Source: Alexandriicola marinus (lineage in GTDB: Bacteria > Pseudomonadota > Alphaproteobacteria > Rhodobacterales > Rhodobacteraceae). Taken from it: DNA of 64,000 bases. The notes beneath the pieces are model-generated. The model was not told the DNA's origin. It did no database searches and saw only the letters and a list, made by a program, of their open reading frames with translations. The position numbers were made by a program, and so were the translations under genes. The stretch lies in NCBI RefSeq assembly GCF_004000435.1, contig NZ_RBVZ01000002.1, positions 310,001 through 374,000 of the forward strand, written 5' to 3'. Shown piece after piece: positions 46,757 to 57,795 of this stretch (the first letter of the stretch is position 1; every line of letters starts with the position of its first letter).

Positions 46757-46843
46757 CTTCAGGCTCCGTCTGCGGGCCGGTCCCGGCACGCTTGGTCACC
46801 GGGGCCGGTTGGGCGGCGGCCGAAGCCGCCGCGCAGCGATGGA

Positions 46844-48004
46844 TCAGTTCTCGCCCAGAATTCGGGCAGCAGCGTCGTTCAGCGCCGTCTCGGGGTCTTG
46901 CGCGCCCGAGGTGATGTTGGTCAGCGCGGGGCCCATCGCGGCCCAGAATGCGCCCATCTCGGGGTTGGACGGCATTGGAATGCCCGAGGCGGCGACCTCA
47001 AGCATGCCGCTGATATTGGCATCGTCCTGTGCCGACGCAGCCGAGGCATCGGCCAGTGCACCCAACGCACCATTCGCGTTCCAGGTGGCAAGCCCATCGT
47101 CCACGAGAAGGTAGTTCTCGAGAAGTTCGGCCGCGAGATCGGCATTGGGCGAGGCCGCATTGATCGCCATCGCCTGAACACCGAGGAAAGGCGGGGAGCC
47201 TGCACCATCAACCGACGGGATCGGCGCAACCGCGAAGTTGATGCCCGAGTCCTTCAGGCCACCCCAGGCCCAGGGCCCGTTCAGCACCATCGCGACTTCG
47301 CCCTTGTTCATCGCGCCGTCCATGACGCCATAGTCGACGCCAGCAGGCATCACGCCCTCTTCGATCAGGCGCTCGAGCATGGCGGCGCCAGCGATGGCGC
47401 CCTCGTTGTTCACTCCGGTGGCGGAGCCATCATAGCTGCCATCCACCTTTTCGAAGGCAAAGCCGCCATTCGCCATCAGAAGGGGCATGGTGAAATAGGT
47501 GTTGTTGTAATCCCAGAGGATCTTCTGCCCGTCGAAATCCATTGCCAGCAGCTCTTCGAACGAGGCGGGGGGCGTCTCGATCAGGTCTGTGTTGTAGATC
47601 AGGTGCACGGCCTCGACGCTGACCGGATAGCCCCATGTCGCGCCATCGAACGTCACCGCATCCATGGTGGTGCCGAGAACGCCGTCAGCCCAGGCGGCCG
47701 AAGGCTGAACCTGCGCGATCAGGCCGCCCGAAGCCCATTCGCCGAACCGGTCATGCGCCCACATCACGATATCGGGGCCATCGCCGGTCGAGGCCGCCTG
47801 CTGGAATTTCTGCGGCAGGTCGGGATCGACGACCTCGACTGTGACCTCGATGCCGTAATCGTCGACAAAGGGTTGCACCGCCGCTTCCAGAGCGGCCTTG
47901 TCGCGGTTTGCACCGGTCCAGATCAGGAGCGTGCCGTCTTCGACGGCATAGGCGGGCATTGCAGTGCCCAGAAGCAGGGCCGCAATGGTGATGGTCTTTT
48001 TCAT
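46844..48004 (-). CDS. malE: Maltose/maltodextrin-binding protein MalE
   Basis: A 386-residue periplasmic binding protein with signal peptide KKTITIAALLLGTAMPAYA. The sequence DGTLLIWTGANRDKAALE followed by the TVEVVDPDLPQKFQQAASTGDGPDIVMWAHDRFGEWA region is characteristic of MalE (D and W sugar contacts). TWGYPVSVEAVHLIYNTDLI and EVAMVLNGPWAWGGL are further matches. It precedes malF by 87 nt and follows the alpha-glucosidase by 27 nt. Confidence 0.94.
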   Translation of the reverse strand: MKKTITIAALLLGTAMPAYAVEDGTLLIWTGANRDKAALEAAVQPFVDDYGIEVTVEVVDPDLPQKFQQAASTGDGPDIVMWAHDRFGEWASGGLIAQVQPSAAWADGVLGTTMDAVTFDGATWGYPVSVEAVHLIYNTDLIETPPASFEELLAMDFDGQKILWDYNNTYFTMPLLMANGGFAFEKVDGSYDGSATGVNNEGAIAGAAMLERLIEEGVMPAGVDYGVMDGAMNKGEVAMVLNGPWAWGGLKDSGINFAVAPIPSVDGAGSPPFLGVQAMAINAASPNADLAAELLENYLLVDDGLATWNANGALGALADASAASAQDDANISGMLEVAASGIPMPSNPEMGAFWAAMGPALTNITSGAQDPETALNDAAARILGEN

Positions 48005-48031
48005 GTGGGTCTCCTCCCGGTGGTAGTGTCG

Positions 48032-49672
48032 TCAGTTCGCGGCGACGGCCGCTGTTGGCCGCAGGGACAGATCCCCTTGGTGTTGAAGATAGGCGTAGCC
48101 GTTTCCCGGTAGGCTCAGCCCTTCTCCATCGAGCGTGGCTTGAGATGGTCCGACGATCTCCGCCGCCCCCTCGAGGTCGAAGCGGGCGCCGTCCTTCGAG
48201 AGGTTGAAGATGCAGGTCAGGCTCTGGTCGGGCGCGTCCCTGCGGAACGCAAGGAAGGGTTCCGGCAGGTCGATGAAGGTCGTCTTTCCTTCGGTCAGGG
48301 CGGGGTTCGCCTTTCGAAACGCGATGATCTCGCGGTAGTAATGCAGGATGCTGTCGTTCTGCGCCTGTTGCAGGTCGACCGCATGGGCGAGCTGCGGTTC
48401 CTTGACAGGCAGCCAGGGCGTGCCGGTGGTGAATCCACCGTTGGGCGCTTCGGCCTCCCATGTCATGGGGGTGCGACAACCGTCCCGGCCCTTGACCGCG
48501 GGCCAGAAGCGGATCGCGGGCGGGTCGGTCAGCTCGTGATATTCCATTACGGTCTCTTCCTGGCCCAGCTCTTCGCCCTGATAGATGCCGATTGTGCCCT
48601 CGAACGCCATCAGCATCGACGCCGACATCCGGGCCATGCTGTCGTGATCGACGGCGTGGTCAGCCCAGCGGGACGGATGGCGTGGCACGTCATGGTTCGA
48701 GAATGACCAGTAAGGATGCCCGTCGGGCGCCCCTCTCTGAAAACCGTCAATGCAGCCGCGGAAATGCCCGGCGCTGAAATCGGGGCCGAGCATGGCGAAA
48801 GAATAGCACATATGCAGCCGCTTCGTGCCGGCGGTGTACTCAGCCATGATCTCGATCGAGCGATCGCCCATCTCGCCCACTTCGCCGACCATCATGATGT
48901 CGTCATACTGATCGGTCAGCGCGCGCAGGCGCTCGAGGAAGCCGAGGTTCTCGGGTCGGGTCTTGTTATAGATGTTCCTCTGCATCCCGTAGAGATCGGT
49001 CGCCATGACCTGCGGCCGGGTGTTGGCCGGCGGGTTCGAGCGCAGTTCCTGATCGTGGTAGTAGTAGTTCACCGTATCGAGCCGGAACCCGTCGAGCCCC
49101 CGGTCGAGCCAGAACTTGCAGGTATCGAGGATCGCATCCACCACGTCGGGATTGTGGTAGTTGAGGTCGGGCTGCGAGGCGAGGAAGTGGTGCAGGTAAT
49201 ACTGCCCGCGGCCTGCGTCGAATTCCCAGGCCGGACCGCCGAAATGGCTGTGCCAGTTCGTGGGCGGGCTGCCATCGGGCAGCGGATCGGCCCAGACATA
49301 CCAGTCGGATTTCGGGTTGTCGCGGGAGGCGCGGCTTTCCGTGAACCACGGATGCTGGTCGGACGTGTGGCTCAGCACCTGATCGGTGATCACCTTGAGG
49401 CCTAGATCATGAGCACGGGCGATCATCTCGTCGAAATCGTCCAGCGTGCCGAAGATCGGATCAACGTCGCAGTAATCCGACACGTCATAGCCCATGTCAC
49501 GTTGCGGCGACTTGAAGATTGGCGACAACCAGATGCAGTCGACATCAAGGGAGGCAACGTGCGGCAGGCGGCTGGTGATCCCCTTCAGGTCGCCCACGCC
49601 ATTGCCGGAGGAATCCATGAAGGAGCGTGGATAGATCTGATAGATGATCGCGTCGCGCCACCATTCCCGCAT
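48032..49672 (-). CDS. aglA: Alpha-glucosidase (GH13)
   Basis: A 546-residue GH13 enzyme. Catalytic nucleophile D199 (GFRLDTVN), acid/base E264 (MMVGEVGE), and transition-state D328 (SFSNHDVPR) are present. Region I reads ITDQVLSHTSDQHPWF. There is no signal peptide (MREWWRDAIIYQIYPRSFMD), so it acts in the cytoplasm on maltose or alpha-glucosides imported by MalEFGK. It is the first gene of the mal operon and divergent from the LacI regulator. It fits the AglA/oligo-1,6-glucosidase-like branch; exact bond specificity is not readable. Confidence 0.93.
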   Translation of the reverse strand: MREWWRDAIIYQIYPRSFMDSSGNGVGDLKGITSRLPHVASLDVDCIWLSPIFKSPQRDMGYDVSDYCDVDPIFGTLDDFDEMIARAHDLGLKVITDQVLSHTSDQHPWFTESRASRDNPKSDWYVWADPLPDGSPPTNWHSHFGGPAWEFDAGRGQYYLHHFLASQPDLNYHNPDVVDAILDTCKFWLDRGLDGFRLDTVNYYYHDQELRSNPPANTRPQVMATDLYGMQRNIYNKTRPENLGFLERLRALTDQYDDIMMVGEVGEMGDRSIEIMAEYTAGTKRLHMCYSFAMLGPDFSAGHFRGCIDGFQRGAPDGHPYWSFSNHDVPRHPSRWADHAVDHDSMARMSASMLMAFEGTIGIYQGEELGQEETVMEYHELTDPPAIRFWPAVKGRDGCRTPMTWEAEAPNGGFTTGTPWLPVKEPQLAHAVDLQQAQNDSILHYYREIIAFRKANPALTEGKTTFIDLPEPFLAFRRDAPDQSLTCIFNLSKDGARFDLEGAAEIVGPSQATLDGEGLSLPGNGYAYLQHQGDLSLRPTAAVAAN

Positions 49673-49824
49673 GTCGACTACTCCCTCTCGGTACGATTCG
49701 GCGAGACATATAGCAGCGGTTCAAATATTTTCAAAACGATTTAATTTGACATTTCCACTGTATTTCGCAGATTAACCGGCCTATAGAAAATCGAGTCTCG
49801 GCAATTGCTGCAAGCGATTTTGGA
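49673..49824. promoter_or_regulatory. Divergent aglA / LacI-regulator promoter region
   Basis: A 152-nt AT-rich gap between divergent starts. It contains two related AT-rich motifs with a central CG, CAAAACGATTTAA (about 49733) and CAAGCGATTTTG (about 49811). These are imperfect but of the kind LacI-family proteins bind. It probably holds both promoters and the maltose operator. Confidence 0.4.
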
Positions 49825-50874
49825 ATGATCACGCTCAAGGACATCGGGGATGAGCTGGGGTTGTCGCCCGCCACCGTCAGCCGTGCGCTGAACGGCTTTC
49901 CGGAAGTGTCGCTCAAGACCCGCGAGCGGGTGCAGGAAGTGGCCGAACGGATGGGCTACCGGGCCAACCGCTCGGCCCAGCGGCTCGTGACGGGGCGTTC
50001 GGGCATGGTCGGCATGATCGTGAAGACGAGCCCCGATCTCCGCGCCGACCAGACCTTCATGGAAGTGCTGGTTGGCATGTCGGCGGCCCTTGCCGCCCGG
50101 GATACGGACCTCGTTCTTGCCGTCGATCAGGGACACGATCCGATCGAGGCCTATCGCCGGATGCTGAGCCGCGACATGCTGGACGGTTTCATCCTTAACG
50201 CGCCAGTGATGGACGACCCCAGGGTCAACTTTCTCAAGGCCGAAGGTATCCCTTTCGTCGTTCACGGGCGGGATCGGCTGGATGCGGATTACCCATTCTA
50301 CACCATCGACAATTACGCGGTCGCCGCCGAATCCGTGCAGCTTCTCGCAGCGCTTGGCCACAAACGCATCGCCTATCTGAACGGGGCGGAGCCCTACAGC
50401 CACGTTGCGCGTCGACGTGCCGGATATCTGGGTGCGATGGCTGCCGCCGGACTGCCCGTCATCGACGGGGCACACACCAACGACGCGCCATCGGAGGCGG
50501 CGGGCTACAGGCAGGCACTCTCGCTCCTGGCGGGACAGCGCGGCACGCCGCCTACCGCGATCATCTGCAGCTCGACCTTGCTTGCCGAAGGCGTGATGCG
50601 CGCCGTGCGCGATCGCGGCCTTTTGGTGCCGGGCGACCTCTCGGTCATGGCCCATGACGATGATCTGCCCTTGTCGCGGGCGATCAGTTTCTCGCCGGCG
50701 CTTACCGTCACACGGGCACCTTTGCGCGATGCCTGCGTTCCTTTGGCCAATGCGCTGGTCGACCTCATCGGCGGGGGAAACCCCCTGTCCCTGCAATCCC
50801 TCAACAGGGCCGAATTGATCGTCCGTGATTCCACAGGCCCGGCACCAGCAAACGGAACAGACCCTTGGCCCTAG
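49825..50874 (+). CDS. LacI-family regulator of the mal/agl genes
   Basis: A 349-residue repressor. Residues 1-55 are the LacI helix-turn-helix and hinge (ITLKDIGDELGLSPATVSRALNGFPEVSLKTRERVQEVAERMGYRANRSAQRL). The rest is the periplasmic-binding-like effector domain ending with DLSVMAHDDDLPLSRAISFSPALTVTRAPL. It is divergent from aglA-malEFG and overlaps malK by 10 nt, so it most likely controls maltose/alpha-glucoside uptake (AglR/MalR role). Effector unknown. Confidence 0.9.
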   Translation: MITLKDIGDELGLSPATVSRALNGFPEVSLKTRERVQEVAERMGYRANRSAQRLVTGRSGMVGMIVKTSPDLRADQTFMEVLVGMSAALAARDTDLVLAVDQGHDPIEAYRRMLSRDMLDGFILNAPVMDDPRVNFLKAEGIPFVVHGRDRLDADYPFYTIDNYAVAAESVQLLAALGHKRIAYLNGAEPYSHVARRRAGYLGAMAAAGLPVIDGAHTNDAPSEAAGYRQALSLLAGQRGTPPTAIICSSTLLAEGVMRAVRDRGLLVPGDLSVMAHDDDLPLSRAISFSPALTVTRAPLRDACVPLANALVDLIGGGNPLSLQSLNRAELIVRDSTGPAPANGTDPWP

Positions 50875-51944
50875 ATTCCCCTGCCCCCGCCACTGCGCTG
50901 TCGACCCTCGACCTCGTGAAATCCTACGGTGCCGTCGATGTCCTGCACGACATCAACATCACGATGCGACAGGGCGAATTCCTTGTTCTCGTCGGCCCGT
51001 CCGGTTGCGGCAAATCTACGCTCCTCAATTGCATCGCAGGGCTGGAGGAGATCACGTCCGGCACGCTCTCGATCGCGGGCCGCGATGTGACGAACGAGCC
51101 CCCGAGGGATCGGGATATCGCGATGGTTTTTCAATCCTACGCGCTCTACCCGACAATGAGCGTCAGAGAGAATATCGGCTTCGGCATGAAGATCCGCGGC
51201 GTTCCGAAGGCGCAGGCACAGGCCAAGATCCAAGAGGTCGCCCAGCTTCTCCAGATCGACCACCTTCTCGACCGAAAGCCCAGCCAGCTCTCCGGCGGGC
51301 AGCGCCAGCGGGTCGCGATGGGCCGCGCGCTGGTCCGTGACCCGAAGCTCTTTCTCTTCGATGAGCCGCTGTCGAACCTCGATGCGAAACTGCGGGTCGA
51401 GATGCGGGCCGAGATCAAGCGACTGCACCGCACGACGGGCGCCTCGATTGTCTACGTGACCCATGACCAGATCGAGGCCATGACGCTCGCCAGCCGGATC
51501 GTGGTGTTGAAGGGCGGATACGTCCAGCAGATCGGTACACCCGCCGAAATCTACGACACGCCCGCCAATACATTCGTCGCCGACTTCATGGGCAGCCCAC
51601 CGATGAACCTGTGCCCGGGCACCGTTGCAGGCGGGGCTCTGCACCTGGGGGACGACAGGATCGATCTGGGCGATCTGGCTGCGCGGTTGCCGGCCAATGT
51701 CATAGCAGGTATCCGCCCCGAGCATCTGTCGCGGAGCGAGACGCCCGATCTGAGCGTCACGCCGATCATGATCGAGAACACCGGTTCCGAATGCTATGTC
51801 CAATTCGAGTTGGCGGGGAAAACGCTGACGGCCAAACTGCCGGGGCGTCTCGACGAAGAGAGCATGGCCCCGATCGGCCTCGCATTCGACCGCAGCAGAA
51901 TGACCTTCTTCGACACCGAGACCGACGCTCGGATCGAGGTCTGA
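50865..51944 (+). CDS. malK: Maltose ABC transporter ATP-binding protein MalK
   Basis: A 359-residue ATPase: Walker A GPSGCGKST, signature LSGGQRQRVAMGRA, Walker B LFLFDEPLSNLD, switch YVTHDQIEAM, then a MalK-like C-terminal domain (GIRPEHLSRSE). The start appears to be TTG at 50865, overlapping the LacI gene stop by 10 nt with GGAACAG upstream, so translation is coupled. It is the only ATPase near malEFG and probably energises it, although on the opposite strand. Confidence 0.9.
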   Translation: MALDSPAPATALSTLDLVKSYGAVDVLHDINITMRQGEFLVLVGPSGCGKSTLLNCIAGLEEITSGTLSIAGRDVTNEPPRDRDIAMVFQSYALYPTMSVRENIGFGMKIRGVPKAQAQAKIQEVAQLLQIDHLLDRKPSQLSGGQRQRVAMGRALVRDPKLFLFDEPLSNLDAKLRVEMRAEIKRLHRTTGASIVYVTHDQIEAMTLASRIVVLKGGYVQQIGTPAEIYDTPANTFVADFMGSPPMNLCPGTVAGGALHLGDDRIDLGDLAARLPANVIAGIRPEHLSRSETPDLSVTPIMIENTGSECYVQFELAGKTLTAKLPGRLDEESMAPIGLAFDRSRMTFFDTETDARIEV

Positions 51945-52346
51945 GAATGTGCGCAGTCAATGACCAACCCGGAACAGGACTGTGCCGAAGTGGTCTGCGC
52001 ACCACGCAAAACGGCCCTCGGCCTCGACATCAAGGCCCTCGGATCGCGGAACTTGGGCTTAGGGCTGGGCCCTATCGTCACCCAGAAAACGGATTATCTT
52101 TGCGGGGCAGTCACAGTGCTAGAGTTAGTGAGCCAAATACCGGTGGTCGCGCTACGCATGAGGCACTCCGGGGATAGCCATAACTACCGGCTATCGTTGG
52201 GGTTTCGAATCCAGAAGTGAGCAGCAAGAAGGCGCATAATTCTGACAATCCTCTCTTGGATCAACTTTAGAAAGGAGATCGAAGCGGAAGAATTTTTGAA
52301 CCGGACCCCCGTCGGCTCATTTCGCCAACCAGATAGGGAGTTTCTA
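51945..52346. other. Intergenic stretch without a recognisable gene
   Basis: 402 bases between malK and the lipoprotein gene. A plus-strand frame of 86 codons (51960-52220) has no ribosome-binding site, signal or family character. No clear terminator is seen after malK. The last 100 bases are AT-richer and probably contain the promoter of the lipoprotein. Confidence 0.5.
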
Positions 52347-53147
52347 ATGACTGCAAAAACAATCCTCACTGCCGTTTCCACTCTGGTTCTGTTGTCTGCA
52401 TGCGTTAGCTCCGGAGGCGGAGAAACGGATACCTCAGTCGAGGCGGGCGATGTGATCGACGCAACTGGCACTGGGCTGATAATTACAATTGATCATGCCT
52501 ATGATACGGGAGCAGTCCTCGGCTCTTTTGAAAATGAAAATGGCTATGGTCAAACCTACCGGAGCGACCCTCAAGATATCGCAGCAGATCCGGGCTCGAC
52601 GCGCGGTGCGGGCATTACAACCGGCAATCGGACAGACTATGCCGTGACGGCGAGCTCTGCTGATTTCGACAGGGTTGGCACGAGGTATCAGATTTCGATC
52701 AACGATGGGACAGAGGCCGCATCTTCCCAAATAAAATATGACGTTGATGGTCCCAACTTGGATATCGCGGTTTTCGGGAGCCCGCTGACAGATATCCCAT
52801 CCGGAACCATCGTATACGGCGAGTCGGCGGATAATGCGGCGTTCCTCCATCTCGGCGACGAGACTGTAGATATGGCGTTTACATTCACAGCTGACCTGGA
52901 TGGGGGAACAGCAACCCTATCCGCCGATAACGGGAGCCATGTAATCGACGGCGGGGTGATCGAAATCGACGCGGCTTCAGGCATTTTCTATGGAACCGAT
53001 GCTGAGCTAGGTCCGACAGGTGAAACCGTATCTGGTGTCGTGAGTGGAGCCCTATTCGGGACGGAGGCAGCCGGTGTGGCTGGCATGGTGTTTAGCACCG
53101 ATGAGGCCGCACCCTCCGTCACTGCCAATTTCGTTGGGAATTACTAA
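52347..53147 (+). CDS. TbpB-like surface lipoprotein
   Basis: A 266-residue lipoprotein: MTAKTILTAVSTLVLLSAC ends in an excellent lipobox (LSAC), followed by a Ser/Gly tether. The C-terminal half (DMAFTFTADLDGGTATLSAD, then VVSGALFGTEAAGVAGMVFST) has the strand-turn pattern of the transferrin-binding-protein B C-terminal barrel, where FG-x-x-A-x-x-x-x-G near the end is characteristic. Such proteins are often taken to the outer leaflet by Slam proteins; none is encoded in the window. RBS GGGAG before ATG 52347. Composition is AT-richer than the backbone. Ligand unknown. Confidence 0.7.
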   Translation: MTAKTILTAVSTLVLLSACVSSGGGETDTSVEAGDVIDATGTGLIITIDHAYDTGAVLGSFENENGYGQTYRSDPQDIAADPGSTRGAGITTGNRTDYAVTASSADFDRVGTRYQISINDGTEAASSQIKYDVDGPNLDIAVFGSPLTDIPSGTIVYGESADNAAFLHLGDETVDMAFTFTADLDGGTATLSADNGSHVIDGGVIEIDAASGIFYGTDAELGPTGETVSGVVSGALFGTEAAGVAGMVFSTDEAAPSVTANFVGNY

Positions 53148-53871
53148 TCACAACGAAGCTAGTAACCGCTGGCGCCATAAGACCAACACCCAAGGGCCAA
53201 TCAGCAGCGACGCCCCCCCCTTGTTGGGGGGCATCAGGCCAATGATCCGCGGCACAGCACTGAAAAGCCTAGGAGGTCCTTGCCAGTGCGCGATGAGAGC
53301 AATTCTTACTTCGGCGACGTGGCGCGCGATACCCCCAAAGCTAATGGTGTCATTGGACCGCGGTTCGCGCTTGTTGCGTCTTGATCCTTGAACCGGTGGC
53401 CCTAACCCGCGAGCGCTGTCCCGAAGACGAGGCCTGAACCTCCTTCAGCATCTTCGATGAGGAAGAACGTGGACCTATGGCATCAAGTCTTGGACCTTTG
53501 GACACGCACCTCCGAGCGATTGGCACTGACCTTGGACAGCCCTGCCATCAGGCAAGCAAACCGAAACGAAATCACCAAGCGCTGCCTGCAAGCTTCAAAA
53601 CAGTAGAGGTCGAACGTCATGCCGCAGGGGGTGGTTTCAGGGGGATGGAGGCTGGTTCTTTGACCGCGGACCGAAGACGAAAGGCTCAAGGAACCCCCTT
53701 GAAACATATGGCATCTCTTCGATTCTACTTAGTCTGGGAGATTTGATCTTGCCATCAAAACCAAACGTTATTCCCGCTTCGGTGGAAGCTAAGTGAAAGC
53801 CAGACATCACACTAGGCTAGCGAAATTAATCGCGCTACCTCTTCTAGATAATGGTCTTGATACGGTTTCTC
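53148..53871. other. Non-coding right part of the island
   Basis: No gene can be supported in these 724 bases. Short frames on both strands (for example 53477-53746) lack family character, start signals and consistent codon use. The region ends at the tRNA-Arg, where an integrase gene would be expected for a tRNA-inserted element; none is left. A strong GC hairpin lies at 53212-53232. Confidence 0.55.
53212..53232. repeat. GC-only hairpin
   Basis: GCCCCCC (53212-53218) pairs with GGGGGGC (53226-53232) across a seven-base loop. There is no T-run, so it is not a normal rho-independent terminator. It lies about 65 nt after the TbpB-like gene and may protect the transcript end. Confidence 0.5.
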
Positions 53872-53948
53872 TGGCGATCCGGGAAGGACTCGAACCCTCA
53901 GCCTGCTGATTAGAAGTCAGCTGCTCTATCCAGTTGAGCTACCGGACC
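53872..53948 (-). tRNA. tRNA-Arg (anticodon TCT)
   Basis: A complete 77-nt tRNA on the minus strand. The acceptor stem GGTCCGG pairs with CCGGATC (one G-T), followed by discriminator G and an encoded CCA. The anticodon arm is GCTGA-CTTCTAA-TCAGC with anticodon TCT; the T-loop is TTCGAGT. It reads AGA codons, which are rare in this GC-rich genome. Its 3' end points into the island, and bases 53871-53908 are duplicated at 32554-32591. Confidence 0.97.
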
Positions 53949-54013
53949 GCTGGCAGGGTTTTTGCGCGACCGGGTGGCGAGGCGCAAGTCAAATGTATCG
54001 TTTCCGCGGACTC

Positions 54014-54673
54014 TCAGGCTCGCAGGGCCACCCGCTCCAGCCGCGCAGAGACGATCCGGGCGGCCTCGCTCTGCCCGTCGGGCAAGTCGGGATCGGTGGC
54101 CGAAATCTCGAGCATGTTTCGCAGGGACGTACCTTTCAGCCAGTTGAGCAACGCCGTGCGCTGGGTCTCGGGCGCTGCCCGGAACGGTGGCAGATCGAGC
54201 AGATCGACACCGCCAAAGCTACGCAGCAGGGCCTCGGAGAAGGCCCCGACTGTCGCCGGTTCGTCGAACAGGTCCTCAACACCGGTCAGGATCGCCTCGG
54301 CCCGTATGCCACCCGCCAGCAGGAGCACGAGCGGATACAGCAGGTCCGCCTCTGACGCGTCTGGGTTGGCGGCAACCGGCCAGGCCCGCAGCAGGGCCAT
54401 TGCCCAAAGCTCGTATGCTGCCTGTTGCTCGGGCGACAGGAAATCAGGATGCCCGGCGATCGCCGCGCCGAAACGGCGCAACTCGCTCACGGCGCGGAAA
54501 TCGTCGACCGGTTCGCCGGAAGCGAGGAGTTCCATGTACCGGGGTAGCAGGGCCCGAAGGTCAGCAAGGTCGCCCGGAATGTCGTGGGTGGGATGGGTGT
54601 ATTCGCGGATCAACCACGCCGGCATTGCATCGCAAGGTGTGGCGATCATCCGGGCGCGCGCCTTGGGCGACAT
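54014..54673 (-). CDS. Conserved-looking hypothetical protein
   Basis: A 219-residue soluble, helix-rich protein (for example LADLRALLPRYMELLASGEPVDDFRAVSELRRF and LLYPLVLLLAGGIRAEAILTGVEDLFDEP). Amino-acid composition is that of a normal protein, whereas the opposite strand gives Ser/Arg-rich text, so the minus strand is the coding one. No signal peptide, no strong ribosome-binding site; starts at 54673 or one of two ATGs within the first 17 codons. It lies between tRNA-Arg and the NDUFS4-like gene. No function assigned. Confidence 0.65.
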   Translation of the reverse strand: MSPKARARMIATPCDAMPAWLIREYTHPTHDIPGDLADLRALLPRYMELLASGEPVDDFRAVSELRRFGAAIAGHPDFLSPEQQAAYELWAMALLRAWPVAANPDASEADLLYPLVLLLAGGIRAEAILTGVEDLFDEPATVGAFSEALLRSFGGVDLLDLPPFRAAPETQRTALLNWLKGTSLRNMLEISATDPDLPDGQSEAARIVSARLERVALRA

Positions 54674-54771
54674 GCAGACAGGGCAGATGCAGACCTCGAA
54701 ACGCGGTGAGAGCCGCGATCGTCCGAACGCCTTTCAGGCGTCGGCGACGGCGTCTTAAAGCGCGCCGGAAA

Positions 54772-55086
54772 TCAGTGCGTCCAGGCACCACGACGGTTGG
54801 TGGCGAAGTTCTCGCCATAGCCACCGGGGCGGATATTGGGCTTGCGGGTCTTGGGCTCGGACACGATCGCGTCGATCCCGTGATGCTCTGCATATTCCAG
54901 CGCGGCCTCCTTGGTGGAGAAGGTCATCTTCACCTGAGCCTGCGTGTCGGCAGAAGAGGTCCAGCCCATCAGCGGATCGACTTCGCGGGCCGTCTGCGAC
55001 GGGAATTCCAGAACCCAGTCATCCGTCTTCGCGGTGCCGGATTGCATCGCTGTCCGGGCCGGTTTGTAGATTCGCGCGCGCATCAT
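54772..55086 (-). CDS. Complex I accessory subunit, NDUFS4 family
   Basis: A 104-residue protein homologous to the mitochondrial NDUFS4 (18 kDa) subunit. [52 protein letters not shown] and the basic C-terminus [21 protein letters not shown] are the family pattern. Alphaproteobacterial homologues are supernumerary subunits of NADH:quinone oxidoreductase. Start at the first or second of two adjacent ATGs (55086 or 55083). Divergent from uvrB. Location away from the nuo operon is usual. Confidence 0.9.
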   Translation of the reverse strand: MMRARIYKPARTAMQSGTAKTDDWVLEFPSQTAREVDPLMGWTSSADTQAQVKMTFSTKEAALEYAEHHGIDAIVSEPKTRKPNIRPGGYGENFATNRRGAWTH

Positions 55087-55237
55087 CCATCCTCGTCATC
55101 TGACCACCTGCCTTATCGGGGATTTCGCCCGCCCCGGCAAGGGGCGGGGCACCCGGATCAGGCCATCGGGTCGGCCCTGCCCTGCAGATATGGGGACACG
55201 ATCGCGGACTGCAACGGCCCCCAGACAGGGCTGTCGG

Positions 55238-55263
55238 CCTGCTGACAGGACGATGTCAGCAGG
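55238..55263. promoter_or_regulatory. Perfect 10-bp inverted repeat upstream of uvrB
   Basis: CCTGCTGACA (55238-55247) and TGTCAGCAGG (55254-55263) are exact reverse complements around GGACGA. The element ends 58 nt before the uvrB ATG. It does not look like the direct-repeat GAAC/GTTC LexA box of alphaproteobacteria. Operator or leader hairpin. Confidence 0.45.
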
Positions 55264-55321
55264 CGGGGTTGCACCGGGGCAGTATTGCGCCATCTATGAA
55301 GGCGCAGGAAGGAATCGTCCC

Positions 55322-57505
<2,184 letters not shown>

Positions 57506-57546
57506 CGTTTACTCCGCTTTAACCAGCACGGTGCAGAATTTCGGTC

Positions 57547-57795
57547 ATGTTGGATCGAAACTCGCCCCTGTCACCCGAGAATTGGCTTTCTGATCTGTTT
57601 GAGTCCAAGGCCGTGCAGCAAGGGGCGGTGATCCGGCGCAAGGCGCGAGACGTAGAACGGTTTGCCGGTATGGACCGGTTTCTTGCCGAGATCGATCGGC
57701 GCGGTTTCCAGGTTCTGGAAAATGCCGGTCAACTGGTGATTTTCTGCAACCGTGCGCCGATCCGCCGGATCGCTCCGAGGGAGACGCTTTCTTGA
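57547..57795 (+). CDS. Small conserved-looking protein downstream of uvrB
   Basis: An 82-residue soluble protein (LSPENWLSDLFESKAVQQGAVIRRKARDVERFAGMDRFLAEIDRRGFQVLENAGQLVIFCN). I recognise this as a small Rhodobacterales protein sometimes labelled phosphoribosylanthranilate-isomerase-like, although it is far too short to be TrpF and that name is not adopted. It begins 42 nt after uvrB. Its stop codon lies inside the first of two hairpins at 57785-57829. Confidence 0.7.
   Translation: MLDRNSPLSPENWLSDLFESKAVQQGAVIRRKARDVERFAGMDRFLAEIDRRGFQVLENAGQLVIFCNRAPIRRIAPRETLS

Noticed and set aside
53477-53746. A remnant integrase next to tRNA-Arg
   Set aside because: Checked both strands for tyrosine-recombinase signatures (R..H-x-x-R..Y); the short frames show none.
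57547-57795. A truncated phosphoribosylanthranilate isomerase (trpF)
   Set aside because: 82 residues, no TIM-barrel motifs; the similarity seen is to a small separate protein, not to TrpF.
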